From: Microcoleus sp036704825 | GTDB taxonomy: Bacteria; Cyanobacteriota; Cyanobacteriia; Cyanobacteriales; Microcoleaceae | DNA length: 64,000 bases | Assembly (NCBI GenBank): GCA_036704825.1 | Contig: JAUBSN010000004.1 | Coordinates: 107,743 to 171,742, forward strand | Direction: 5' to 3' | Shown here: positions 55,423 through 64,000 of the stretch, one piece after another | Layout: every line of letters starts with the position of its first letter | How positions within the stretch are numbered: position 1 is the first letter of the stretch | The notes under the pieces: model-generated | The model's database searches: none | What the model saw: the letters and a program-made list of their open reading frames with translations, nothing else | Told to the model about the DNA's origin: nothing | Made by a program: the position numbers and the translations under genes

Positions 55423-55582
55423 GATCGAGTCTCCGTCTAATACCTAATTCTATCATAAACTAAGCTTTAATTAAAAGAGCCAAGAGATTTTTGTAAAATT
55501 ATAATAAGCGTCTGGCGATCGGCAATCCGTAGCAAGTTATAGTTTGAAGGCAGAATCATCAATATAAAAAGATAAAAAAACG

Positions 55583-56887
55583 ATGACAAATATGGACGCT
55601 TACTGGATGCCCTTCACTGCCAACCGACAGTTTAAAGCGAATCCGCGAATATTGGTTTCGGCAAAAGATATGCACTTTACAAGCGATGATAACCGCTCAA
55701 TTTTAGATGGTACTGCGGGCCTGTGGTGCGTGAATGCAGGACACGCCCGCGAGACAATTGCCGAAGCAGTTAAACAGCAGGTTTTGCGTTTGGATTACTC
55801 CCCGGCTTTTCAGATGGGACATCCGGGCGCTTTTGAATTGGCGGAACGTTTGGTAAAGATGATTCCGGGCAATTTCGATCGCGTTTTCTTTACTAATTCG
55901 GGTTCGGAATCTGTTGAAACAGCGTTAAAAATTGCCATTGCTTATCACCGGGTGAAAGGTGAAGGAACTCGCCAAAGATTGATCGGCAGGGAACGCGGCT
56001 ATCACGGTGTTGGTTTTGGGGGAATTTCTGTCGGGGGTATCGGTACAAACCGCAAGTTTTTTGGCAGTTTGCTCACGGGAGTCGATCATTTGCCTCACAC
56101 TCACAATCTCGAACACAATGCTTTCAGCCGCAAACAACCGGAATGGGGAGCGCATTTGGCGGATGAATTGGAGCGGATTGTCGCTTTGCACGATGCGTCT
56201 AATATTGCAGCGGTAATTGTCGAACCGGTGGCTGGTTCTACAGGTGTTTTGATTCCTCCGAAAGGTTATCTGGAGAGGCTGCGGGCGATTTGCGACAAGT
56301 ACGGAATTCTGCTGATTTTTGATGAGGTAATTACTGGATTCGGACGGCTAGGATCGAGTTTTGCTACGGAATATTTTGGGGTAGTTCCCGATATTGTGAC
56401 GGCGGCGAAAGGGATAACTAACGGTACGGTGCCGATGGGGGCGGTGTTTGTGAAAGAAGGCATTTACGATGCTTTTATGAATGCTCCTGAAAATGCGATC
56501 GAGCTTTTTCACGGTTATACTTATTCTGGTCATCCTCTGGCTTGTGCGGCTGCTTTGGCGACGCTGGATATTTATGAGGAAGAAAGGCTGTTTGAACGGG
56601 CAGATAAGATGGCTGGTTACTGGGAAGATGCGGTGCATTCTTTGAAGGGGGTGCGGCACGTAATTGATGTTCGCAATTTGGGACTGGTGGCGGGTATTGA
56701 GTTGGAATCTATTGCTGGGAAGCCGGGGAAACGGGCTTTTGATTGTTTCTTGCAGTGCTATGAAAAAGGCTTGCTAATTCGCACGACGGGTGATATTATT
56801 GCTTTGTCGCCGCCGCTGATAATTGAGAAAGAACATATCGATCGCATTGTGGAAATTTTGACAGGGGTTTTGCAGGAGATGGAGTAG
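55583..56887 (+). CDS. Class III (omega) aminotransferase
   Basis: The 434 residues show the PLP fold-type I class III pattern: FFTNSGSESVETALKIA, ERGYHGVGFGGISVGG, IVEPVAGSTGVLIPPKGYLE, LLIFDEVITGFGRLG, and the PLP lysine in VTAAKGITNGTVPMGA. The start MTNMDAYWMPFTANRQFKAN matches beta-alanine/omega-amino acid:pyruvate transaminases. The likely reaction transfers an amino group from a terminal amine to pyruvate. No pathway partner is adjacent. It precedes tldD by 315 bases. Confidence 0.92.
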   Translation: MTNMDAYWMPFTANRQFKANPRILVSAKDMHFTSDDNRSILDGTAGLWCVNAGHARETIAEAVKQQVLRLDYSPAFQMGHPGAFELAERLVKMIPGNFDRVFFTNSGSESVETALKIAIAYHRVKGEGTRQRLIGRERGYHGVGFGGISVGGIGTNRKFFGSLLTGVDHLPHTHNLEHNAFSRKQPEWGAHLADELERIVALHDASNIAAVIVEPVAGSTGVLIPPKGYLERLRAICDKYGILLIFDEVITGFGRLGSSFATEYFGVVPDIVTAAKGITNGTVPMGAVFVKEGIYDAFMNAPENAIELFHGYTYSGHPLACAAALATLDIYEEERLFERADKMAGYWEDAVHSLKGVRHVIDVRNLGLVAGIELESIAGKPGKRAFDCFLQCYEKGLLIRTTGDIIALSPPLIIEKEHIDRIVEILTGVLQEME

Positions 56888-57202
56888 GATTTAATGAACC
56901 GCGAAGGCGCGAAGGAAGAGAAATAAGAAGATGTTTTCCGGTAAAAACTCTACTTAGAAATGACATCAAGTTCGTTGGTATCGGAATTATTTATCTCTCT
57001 CTTTTCTTCCTCTGCGGTCTCTGCGGTCTCTGCGGTTTAATCATTCCGAAACAACCGTCAACGATATGAAAAATACCTCTCTCTTTCCTTCCTACCCTTC
57101 GGGAACGGCTTCGCCGAACGCGCTCTTTGCGTCCTCGCAGTTCGTTCAAATAATTTAAAAGCGCTATAATAATTAACAACTAACGACGAATGACTAATAA
57201 CT
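56888..57202. other. Intergenic region with GCGGTCTCT-type repeats
   Basis: About 315 bases hold an element whose left end is AACCGCGAAGGCGCGAAGGA (about 56898) and right end CTGCGGTCTCTGCGGTTTA (about 57022-57041), so the arms are partly inverted. Similar purine-rich sequence lies at 7838-7888. No gene is visible. Confidence 0.55.
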
Positions 57203-58690
57203 ATGGTACTGTTAACTGCAAAAATCTCTGCTAACGAGTTGGCAAATTTGGCTGTAGATTTGATCCGGCAAACAGGTTGCGAGTACGGTGATGTGCGTTT
57301 TTGCACTTACCGAAAGCAGAATCTTTACGCGCGCGATCGCTCTTTAAGTCAACTGTCAGATAATGTAAGTTCCGGTTTTGGCGTGCGAGTGCTTCTAGAC
57401 GGCGCTTGGGGGTTTGCCGCCAGTCACAGCAAAACACCGGCAGAGGTTGCAAGAATAGTCGCTTTGGCTGTAGAAATCGCTAAAGGCAGCCGCTTAACTC
57501 AGAAGGAACCGGTGCGGTTAGTCCCTGTGGAAAAATATGTCGATACCTACATTACTCCCATTGCCATTGACCCTTTTTCTGTACCCGTTGCTGATAAAGC
57601 GGAACTGCTGCTAACTATCAACGAGAAGCTACTAGCACACGGCGCACAAGGCATCAAAAAAGCTGATTCTTTTTTGCAGTCAAGCCGCGAAGACAAGGTT
57701 TTTGCTTCTACAGAAGGCTCGCTAATCGAACAAACAATCTACCGCAGCTATGCTGGTTTTGACTGTACGGCAATTGCGGGCGGCGATGCCCAAAGTCGCA
57801 GTTACGAACGGCCGCCGCTGAATATCGGTTACGAACATATTAATCCCGATGATTTGTTGAGTCAAGTTGAAAGAGTTGCTGCCGAAGCTATTGAGAAAGT
57901 CCGCGCTCCCAAACTCCCGGCTGGTATTTGCAAATCCCTGATTCTTAAGCCGACAAATTTGTTTTTGACAATCCACGAATCGGTCGGGCATCCAACTGAA
58001 TTAGACCGGGTTTACGGCTACGAATCTAATTTTGCAGGCACGAGCTTTGCTACTACTGATAATTTAAATAAACTGCAATACGCTGCACCTTGGGTGAATT
58101 TTAAGTGCGATCGCACTCAACCGGGCGGTCGCGGTACAATGGGTTACGATGATGAGGGCGTAAAATCACAAGAGTGGTACGTTGTCAAGGATGGGATTTT
58201 AGTTGATTATCTCACTGACAGAGAGACGGCTTATCGCCTCGGACGCGGTAGCAGCAACGGTTCTGCTTGCGCTGACAGTTGGTCGAGCGTACCGATGGTG
58301 AGAATTCCCAATTTGGGATTGGAACCTGGCCCGGAGGGCGGCAGCCATACTGCTACTTTGGCCCAGATGATTGCGGATACGGAAGACGGGATTTTAATCG
58401 ACGGTATGGGTAGTTATTCGATCGACCAGCAGCGGCGCAATTTTCAATTCGGCGGCGATGCTTTTTGGAAGGTGGAAAAAGGTAAAGTTGTCGGTATGTT
58501 GAAGGATGTAACTTATCAGGCGATGACTACTGATTTCTGGAATCAAATAGATGCGATCGGGCCGGCTTCGGAGCTGGTTCAGTGCGGTACTCATATATGC
58601 GGAAAGGGCGAGCCGATGCAGATTGCTCAGATGACTCACGCTTGTGTGCCGGTGCGAGTGAGGGATATTCAAATTGGGGGAAATTCTTAA
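57203..58690 (+). CDS. tldD: TldD metalloprotease
   Basis: The 495 residues match TldD, the zinc protease subunit of TldD/TldE. The metal-binding HESVGHPTELD (HExxxH) lies near residue 258. Flanking conserved pieces include GRGTMGYDDEGVKSQEWYVV and SFATTDNLNKLQYAAPW. TldD/TldE degrade unfolded short peptides and mature microcins and CcdA antitoxin in E. coli. Here the partner tldE is 660 bases downstream, on the same strand, with two small genes between them. Confidence 0.95.
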   Translation: MVLLTAKISANELANLAVDLIRQTGCEYGDVRFCTYRKQNLYARDRSLSQLSDNVSSGFGVRVLLDGAWGFAASHSKTPAEVARIVALAVEIAKGSRLTQKEPVRLVPVEKYVDTYITPIAIDPFSVPVADKAELLLTINEKLLAHGAQGIKKADSFLQSSREDKVFASTEGSLIEQTIYRSYAGFDCTAIAGGDAQSRSYERPPLNIGYEHINPDDLLSQVERVAAEAIEKVRAPKLPAGICKSLILKPTNLFLTIHESVGHPTELDRVYGYESNFAGTSFATTDNLNKLQYAAPWVNFKCDRTQPGGRGTMGYDDEGVKSQEWYVVKDGILVDYLTDRETAYRLGRGSSNGSACADSWSSVPMVRIPNLGLEPGPEGGSHTATLAQMIADTEDGILIDGMGSYSIDQQRRNFQFGGDAFWKVEKGKVVGMLKDVTYQAMTTDFWNQIDAIGPASELVQCGTHICGKGEPMQIAQMTHACVPVRVRDIQIGGNS

Positions 58691-58710
58691 TTAGATTGTA
58701 GGCTTTCAAT

Positions 58711-59052
58711 GTGAAAATTCCAGCGGATGCTATCATACCCGAAGCCAAGTTGACGCGCTATTTACTTGTTCCCAAAGCACAAGATGACAAGTCAAAATTT
58801 CTCGGTCTAGGGGGTTTTAGTCAAGATAAGCCAGAAGCTTTGTTAGCAGCCATCCAGTTTTTGATTGCGTCGGCTGAGGCAGTAGAAGATGGTGCTAATG
58901 AATTCGGAAAGTTCTTTCGCGCTGAAGGTGAGTTGCCAGGGGCTAATGGACGTAATTTAGCAGTTGTTACAATTTGGTTGCAGTGGCGAATTGACGGAAG
59001 TTTTCATTTTATTACTCTCAAACCCAAAAAGGAGTCTCGACGTGAAACTTGA
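58711..59052 (+). CDS. DUF6883-like small protein
   Basis: The 113-residue product starts MKIPADAIIPEAKLTRYLLV (GTG start), with DDKSKFLGLGGFSQDKPEAL and a C-terminal TIWLQWRIDGSFHFITLKPK. This is the DUF6883 pattern, also seen as a toxin-like C-terminal domain. Its end overlaps the start of the DUF4926-like gene by 11 bases. The pair forms a coupled unit placed between tldD and tldE. The function is unknown; a toxin-immunity or antitoxin-type relation is only a suggestion from family context. Confidence 0.78.
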   Translation: MKIPADAIIPEAKLTRYLLVPKAQDDKSKFLGLGGFSQDKPEALLAAIQFLIASAEAVEDGANEFGKFFRAEGELPGANGRNLAVVTIWLQWRIDGSFHFITLKPKKESRRET

Positions 59053-59293
59053 ACTTTACCAGCGTGTAGCATTGTGTCGGGATATGCCGCTATATCACCT
59101 AAAAAAAGGTGATGTAGCCATGCTAGTCGATCGCGTACCTTATCCAAGGGAAGGCGAAGATGATGGCTGCGTTCTAGAAATATTTAATGCTTTAGGAGAA
59201 TCGATTTTAGTTGTGGCTGTTTCTCCTTCAGATGTAGAACCTCTGCGAGCAGATGAAGTGTTAGCAGTACGCTCTTTAGTACAGGCGAGTTAA
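59042..59293 (+). CDS. DUF4926-like small protein
   Basis: The 83 residues read MKLELYQRVALCRDMPLYHL, then LKKGDVAMLVDRVPYPREGE and CVLEIFNALGESILVVAVS. This is a compact beta-barrel-type pattern matching DUF4926. The GTG at 59042 is preceded by AAGGAGT (59029-59035), and it overlaps the previous gene by 11 bases. A longer frame starting at 58964 would read through the preceding gene and is not chosen. Confidence 0.8.
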   Translation: MKLELYQRVALCRDMPLYHLKKGDVAMLVDRVPYPREGEDDGCVLEIFNALGESILVVAVSPSDVEPLRADEVLAVRSLVQAS

Positions 59294-59352
59294 CCGTAGT
59301 ATTGCGGCTAAACCAATTTTCAAATACAACAAATCTTTCGCGACTTTAGCTT

Positions 59353-60699
59353 ATGCTCGTAACAACATCGCCCGCAACTTTAAGTGAAGACCAAGCCTTA
59401 TCTGTAGTAGAAAAAGCAGTCAAACTATCCAAAGCAGAGGAAGTATTTGTCAGTCTCTCTACTGGCGAGGAATCTCTTTCGAGATTCTCGGAAAATCAAA
59501 TCAGCCAAAATATCAGCAAAACTGTATTTAACCTGAGCATTACTAGCTATTTTGGCAACAAAAGCGCCTCTGCTGCTGTTACAGAATTTGATGAAGATGC
59601 GATCGCCTCTGCAGTCAAGCGATCGGAAGAATTGGCCAGAATTGCGCCGGCAGACCCCGAATGGATGCCGCTGCTGCCGCCTCAAACCTACGATTTGCGA
59701 TCGCCCGCCTTCGACCCAGCAACGGCAACTGTATCGCCTCTAGCGCGGGCCCAAATGGTGCAGCAAGCTTGCGCCATTGCTTCCCAGGGGGGGGCTCACG
59801 GTTCGGGCACTTTGAGCGCTGATGCGTGGCTGTACGCGATCGCCTCGTCAACCGGACTCCGCGCCTGCAATCAGTCTACAGAGGCGGATTTCAGCTTTAC
59901 TGCTCGCATTGACAACGGTTCTAGCTGGGCTCAGAGCACTGCTTGGAGTATCAACGAATTGCCGATCGCCCAATTAGCAGAACAAGTGCTCGATCGGGCG
60001 ATCTCATCCCGCAACCCCCGCGAAGTCACTCCCGGCATTTATCCTGTAATCCTTGACGGTGCTGCTTTTGCGAAGTTGCTACCGTGGGTGATTTGGAGTT
60101 TGGATGCGAGGGCGGCGGATGAGGGGCGATCGTTTATGTCGATCGCGGATGCAGAGGGAAAACCAGCGGGAAACCGCGCGGGGGAACAACTTTTCAGCCC
60201 GTTAGTGCAAGTGCAGCGCGATCCGGCTCATCCTTTGTTGCGATCGAATACTTTTTTCGGCGACGGATTGAGCAATAACTATTTGGAAATCATCAAAGAT
60301 GGCGTCCCTCAAAGTTTGTCTTATTCCCGCTACTGGGCCGCACAAAAAGGCAAAGAGGCAAAAGGTGCTTATTACCCGATCGTGATGACAGGTTCCGACC
60401 AAAGTTTAGCAGATTTAATTGCTCAAACCGACCGCGGAATTTTCGTCAGTCGAGCTTGGTACGTGCGCTACGTTAATCCGAAAACATTGGAAGTAACGGG
60501 AATGACTCGCGACGGTACTTTTTGGATTGAGGATGGCAAAATTGCTTACCCGATTAAAAACCTGCGTTTCAATCAAGTTTTACCTGATATGTTGCGCGAT
60601 GTGGATGCAGTTAGTGGGGTGAAGCGTTACGGCGATAGTGTCGTGCCCGGAGTGCGCGTGAAAGCTTTTAATTTCACCAGTATTACTGACAGTTTGTGA
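59353..60699 (+). CDS. tldE: TldE/PmbA metalloprotease-like subunit
   Basis: The 448 residues match the TldE/PmbA partner of TldD, which lacks the zinc motif. Conserved pieces include NISKTVFNLSITSYFGNKSA, RLEVTPG-like PREVTPGIYPVILDGAAFAK, AQKGKEAKGAYY-type central loop and the C-terminal IEDGKIAYPIKNLRFN and VPGVRVKAFNF. Together the two form the dimeric peptidase. A 59-base gap separates it from the DUF4926 gene. Confidence 0.93.
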   Translation: MLVTTSPATLSEDQALSVVEKAVKLSKAEEVFVSLSTGEESLSRFSENQISQNISKTVFNLSITSYFGNKSASAAVTEFDEDAIASAVKRSEELARIAPADPEWMPLLPPQTYDLRSPAFDPATATVSPLARAQMVQQACAIASQGGAHGSGTLSADAWLYAIASSTGLRACNQSTEADFSFTARIDNGSSWAQSTAWSINELPIAQLAEQVLDRAISSRNPREVTPGIYPVILDGAAFAKLLPWVIWSLDARAADEGRSFMSIADAEGKPAGNRAGEQLFSPLVQVQRDPAHPLLRSNTFFGDGLSNNYLEIIKDGVPQSLSYSRYWAAQKGKEAKGAYYPIVMTGSDQSLADLIAQTDRGIFVSRAWYVRYVNPKTLEVTGMTRDGTFWIEDGKIAYPIKNLRFNQVLPDMLRDVDAVSGVKRYGDSVVPGVRVKAFNFTSITDSL

Positions 60700-60995
60700 C
60701 TTGCAGCGGTGAGGTGCGCGGAAACCCACCCGGAGGAGTCTGAATTATTCATATCTCTCTTATCTTTATCTGCGTAAATCCGCGTCCATCCATTGTCCGG
60801 GGCGGTTAATACATTCTCTTTTTTAAACCGCAGATGAGGGCAGATAAACACAGATTAACGCAGATGAATTAGAGCAATTTCGGTTGCACCATCGGTGATT
60901 GTTGACTGTTGAGTCGATTTTACAATTCCGATGGTACCGGATTTGATATAATTTAGGGCGATCGATAAAAACCAATTCCCAATTACCAATTCTCA
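60700..60995. other. Intergenic region with dispersed repeats
   Basis: Nearly 300 bases hold TTATCTGCGTAAATCCGCGT (about 60767-60787) and the partly complementary CAGATTAACGCAGATGAA (about 60851-60868), plus AACCGCAGATGAGGGCAGAT. They resemble small inverted-repeat elements of cyanobacteria. No gene is seen. Confidence 0.5.
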
Positions 60996-62120
60996 ATGAA
61001 TCAATTTTTTGCTACAGTTGCGCGCGGTTTAGAAACTATTGCCGCCCAAGAATTAGAACGTTTAGGGGCGCAGGATGTCAAGCCAGATTTTACTGGGGTT
61101 TACTTTGCGGGCGATCGGGCTTTATTGTACCGCGTCAATCTGTGGTCGAGAACTATTTTTCGAGTGCTAATGCCGATCGCCGAATTCCGGTGTTACAACT
61201 CGGATATGCTCTACCGCGAAGTGCAGAAAATCCCTTGGGACGAATACTTATATCCTGACAATACTTTAGCAGTAAACTGCACCGGCGGCAACGAAAAGTT
61301 GAACCACACTCACTATACAGCTTTGCAGGTCAAAAATGCGATCGCGGACCAACAGCGGCTTCAATTTAACAAGCGTTCTAATGTCGATGTAGAGCATCCC
61401 GATTTGCTAATTAACATTCACATTCATCAAGATAGAGCTATTTTAAGTTTAGACAGTTCTGGTGGCAGTTTGCACCGCCGGGGATATCGACCGGCGATGG
61501 GGCTTGCTCCCCTCAAAGAAACCCTAGCTGCGGCTTTGTTGGAGATGGCAGAATGGACGCCTGATTTGCCGTTTTTAGACCCGATGTGCGGTTCGGGAAC
61601 TTTGCCTTTGGAAGCGAGTTTAAAAGCCTTGAATATTGCACCGGGATTGTTTCGAGAAAGGTTTGGATTTATGACTTGGCGGGATTTTGACGAACCTTTG
61701 TGGGATAAATTGTGGGCCGAAGCTGAAAATAGTGAGTTACCGGAACTTAAAGAGGTGATTGCAGGGTGCGATCGCGATTCCGATATGTTAACTCAAGCTC
61801 GCACGAACGCGCAGCAAGCCGGTATTTCCGGTAAAATTCAGTTTGCTCAAACCGAGTTATCTCAGTTGGAAGCCCCCGCAGACAGAGGCGTTCTAATTTG
61901 CAACCCTCCCTACGGAGAGCGCCTGGGAGATGCTAGCGAATTGGGAGATTTGTACAAAATGTTGGGGGATATTTTCAAGCATCGTTTTAAAGGTTGGAAT
62001 GCGTTTATTTTGACGGGAAATAAGGAGTTGGCTAAAAAGGTGGGACTCAGGACCTCGCGGCGGATTCCCGTTTTTAATGGCTCGATTCCGTGTACTTTGC
62101 TCAAATATGAACTCTATTAA
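60996..62120 (+). CDS. RlmL-like 23S rRNA N2-guanosine methyltransferase
   Basis: The 374 residues contain an N-terminal THUMP domain (about 40-160; INIHIHQDRAILSLDSSG) and a class I methyltransferase domain. The SAM loop is FLDPMCGSGTLPLEASL and the catalytic NPPY motif is LICNPPYGERLGD. The layout matches the N-terminal half of RlmL, which methylates G2445 of 23S rRNA. Some homologues modify other RNAs, so the site is an inference. It is 66 bases upstream of the DNA methyltransferase. Confidence 0.88.
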   Translation: MNQFFATVARGLETIAAQELERLGAQDVKPDFTGVYFAGDRALLYRVNLWSRTIFRVLMPIAEFRCYNSDMLYREVQKIPWDEYLYPDNTLAVNCTGGNEKLNHTHYTALQVKNAIADQQRLQFNKRSNVDVEHPDLLINIHIHQDRAILSLDSSGGSLHRRGYRPAMGLAPLKETLAAALLEMAEWTPDLPFLDPMCGSGTLPLEASLKALNIAPGLFRERFGFMTWRDFDEPLWDKLWAEAENSELPELKEVIAGCDRDSDMLTQARTNAQQAGISGKIQFAQTELSQLEAPADRGVLICNPPYGERLGDASELGDLYKMLGDIFKHRFKGWNAFILTGNKELAKKVGLRTSRRIPVFNGSIPCTLLKYELY

Positions 62121-62186
62121 ATATTTATAGAACATATTTCACGACAGTTGGCAATAGCCAATATTAATGGGAAGAGGTTAGGCTGA

Positions 62187-63038
62187 ATGAAAACTTTTAA
62201 AGTTGACGACCACCAGCTCATTTTAGGAGATGTGTTAGAAGTGCTTGGCAGTAAAATCCAAGACAACTCAATCGATTTAATTTTTGCCGATCCTCCCTAT
62301 AATATTGGCAAAAATTTCAATGGTTTTAAAGACAAGTGGGAATGTGAAAACGATTATTTAGAATGGAGTTATAGTTGGTTAAACTTATGTATTAATAAGC
62401 TCAAGCATAACGGCAGTTTGTATCTGATGGCGTCAACTCAAAGTATGCCCTACTTTGATTTATATTTGCGCGATCGTTTAACAATCCTGTCTCGAATAGT
62501 GTGGTATTATGACAGTTCGGGCGTACAAGCAAAAAAATTTTACGGTTCTCTGTACGAACCAATTTTATATTGTGTCAAGGACAAACGAAATTATACATTT
62601 AATTCCTCAGATATTCTGGTAGAGGCGAAAACCGGATCTGTTAGAAAACTAATTGACTACCGCAAGACTACACCATCAGTATATAATTCTAAAAAAGTTC
62701 CAGGTAATGTGTGGGAGTTTCCGAGAGTGAGATATCGTATGCCTGAGTATGAGGAACATCCTACCCAAAAACCAACATCATTGTTAGAAAGAATTATCAA
62801 AGCCAGTAGTAATGAGGGCGACGTTGTACTAGATGTATTTTCTGGAACTTTTACAACATCATTTGTTGCCAAGCAGCTTAACAGAAAGTCAATCGGCATA
62901 GAATTGCAAGAAAAGTATCTACAAATAGGATTGCGGAGGTTGCAAATTACCCTGGATGAGAGTCAAGAGGCTCTCATGTCTGAAGTCAACTCCGGTGAAG
63001 TTTCGCCACAGCAGCTAACACTAAACTTACAACTATAA
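62187..63038 (+). CDS. Type II DNA N6-adenine/N4-cytosine methyltransferase (beta class)
   Basis: The 283-residue protein has the motif order of beta-class DNA methyltransferases: motif IV FADPPYNIG near residue 37, then YEEHPTQKP, and motif I DVFSGTFTTSFVAKQLNRKS near 217 (FxG with T where many have SG). The DPPY form points to N6-adenine or N4-cytosine methylation. It lies five bases before the next gene, whose product is probably the matching restriction enzyme. The target sequence cannot be read from the protein. Confidence 0.92.
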   Translation: MKTFKVDDHQLILGDVLEVLGSKIQDNSIDLIFADPPYNIGKNFNGFKDKWECENDYLEWSYSWLNLCINKLKHNGSLYLMASTQSMPYFDLYLRDRLTILSRIVWYYDSSGVQAKKFYGSLYEPILYCVKDKRNYTFNSSDILVEAKTGSVRKLIDYRKTTPSVYNSKKVPGNVWEFPRVRYRMPEYEEHPTQKPTSLLERIIKASSNEGDVVLDVFSGTFTTSFVAKQLNRKSIGIELQEKYLQIGLRRLQITLDESQEALMSEVNSGEVSPQQLTLNLQL

Positions 63039-63043
63039 TAAAA

Positions 63044-63985
63044 ATGGAACATGAATTTACAAAAATAATTAAGACCATTTTAGAGGATAAGTTTGGCGAC
63101 GTGGGGTATCAAATATTGCGTGAAAGCCAGCTAATTTTATATTTGAATATCAAGACTAAATCTTCAAATAAAGGCTCAAAATCAAGAGGAAGTTTTGCCA
63201 ACTTATACGCAATCTATGTTTTAGTTGAAGATTATTTGGTGAAAAATTTTGCTCGGACAGGAATGTATTCAGATTATGAAGGTGCAGTTTATACGAATCT
63301 TTTTAAGAGACAGCGTGAATTACCATTCGGGCAAAAGCTTCAAAATCATGGCTTGAACCATAGAATGAATGAAGAATTTAAAAAATATTTTCCCACTTGT
63401 GAGTTCATCCCAATTTGGAGAAATCAGAAAAATAACAGGTATTGGTTTAACGAAAATTTATTAAAAGTCAAAATCAATGAGAATGAACACAATATAGCAG
63501 AAACAGTAATCCACATAATTGATGCTTACGTTGAAGCTAAGAGAGATAGCTTTGAAAAGTTTATTCAGATTTGTAAAGATGCTCAAAGATTGACAGAGGT
63601 TCAAGTCAGAGAATTTATAAAACAAATGGTAGCGCCAAATGTAGATGCTCGAATTTTCGAGATAGTCAGCTACAGTATATTAAAATACTACTACAATGAC
63701 CGATTTATTTATTGGGGTTATGCACTAGACAGACTCCAGCAAGAAAATTTAAAGCTGTTTAAAACAGGTAGGACAAATGCTAATGATGGGGGAATTGACT
63801 TTGTAATGAAACCCCTAGGACGTTTTTTTCAGGTGACTGAAACTGTAGATGTAAATAAATATTTCCTAGACATTGATAAAATTGAAAGGTATCCGATAAC
63901 ATTTGTAGTTAAATCTTTAGATTCAATACTTCGGACAGTTTTTAAGCAGCGAGAGTACCATAGGATAGGACTGACGGAAGGTTAG
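63044..63985 (+). CDS. Probable type II restriction endonuclease
   Basis: The 313 residues follow a DNA methyltransferase with a five-base gap, the usual arrangement for a type II system. The only nuclease-like stretch is TNANDGGIDFVMKPLGRFFQ near residue 252, followed by VTETVDVNKY. It fits a PD-(D/E)XK arrangement only loosely, as the usual K is not at the standard place. No named restriction family is recognised. The gene ends 15 bases before the window edge. Confidence 0.7.
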   Translation: MEHEFTKIIKTILEDKFGDVGYQILRESQLILYLNIKTKSSNKGSKSRGSFANLYAIYVLVEDYLVKNFARTGMYSDYEGAVYTNLFKRQRELPFGQKLQNHGLNHRMNEEFKKYFPTCEFIPIWRNQKNNRYWFNENLLKVKINENEHNIAETVIHIIDAYVEAKRDSFEKFIQICKDAQRLTEVQVREFIKQMVAPNVDARIFEIVSYSILKYYYNDRFIYWGYALDRLQQENLKLFKTGRTNANDGGIDFVMKPLGRFFQVTETVDVNKYFLDIDKIERYPITFVVKSLDSILRTVFKQREYHRIGLTEG

Positions 63986-64000
63986 GGTGATTTAAAATTA

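Overview
The window looks like chromosomal DNA of a filamentous, Oscillatoriales-type cyanobacterium (Microcoleus/Oscillatoria-like). The grounds are the abundant GCGATCGC (HIP1-type) octamers, heptameric short tandem repeats in intergenic DNA, a Gap2-type glyceraldehyde-3-phosphate dehydrogenase, CBS/GAF/multi-PAS kinases, Uma2-family nucleases and many small palindromic elements. The genus is an inference. No tRNA, rRNA, CRISPR array or complete insertion sequence was recognised.

Layout. 1-7276 (minus) is one very large CBS-GAF-PAS(x11)-GAF histidine kinase that runs off the left edge. 7277-8129 is a repeat-rich gap with two MITE-like elements. 8127-22271 is housekeeping DNA: a nitroreductase, argF, a tRNA-dihydrouridine synthase, pgi, a NarL-type response regulator, a GT-C-like membrane protein, a low-molecular-weight phosphatase, ybaB, murB, murC, nadD and gap2.

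22694-49123 is a cell-surface glycan or glycosylation island. It starts with a GDP-mannose 4,6-dehydratase. It continues with modular fusion proteins (FkbM-type methyltransferases, a GT11-like fucosyltransferase, a GT92-like transferase, WbsX, GT4, GT2, a sulfotransferase), stand-alone methyltransferases and TPR proteins. Many carry Q/L/H/E-rich coiled-coil tails. The island also holds pseudogenes, a truncated sulfotransferase, two copies of a DUF5678/retropepsin-like locus, and a duplicated leader of about 260 bp. One copy of that leader is interrupted by a 124-bp MITE and the other is the matching empty site.

49599-63985 returns to mixed housekeeping and accessory genes: two Uma2 proteins, rplY, three small unknown genes, purA, an adenosine-deaminase-like protein, a class III aminotransferase, and tldD and tldE separated by a DUF6883/DUF4926 pair. 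It ends with an RlmL-like RNA methyltransferase and a type II restriction-modification pair.

How the genes may work together. The dehydratase makes GDP-4-keto-6-deoxymannose, the precursor of GDP-fucose and GDP-rhamnose. The HxRRGDY-motif domain in the neighbouring 1632-aa protein could use such a donor. The other transferases, methyltransferases and the sulfotransferase suggest a decorated, methylated and possibly sulfated surface polymer or glycoprotein. The shared coiled coils and TPRs suggest the enzymes assemble together. This is inference from domain content and gene order.
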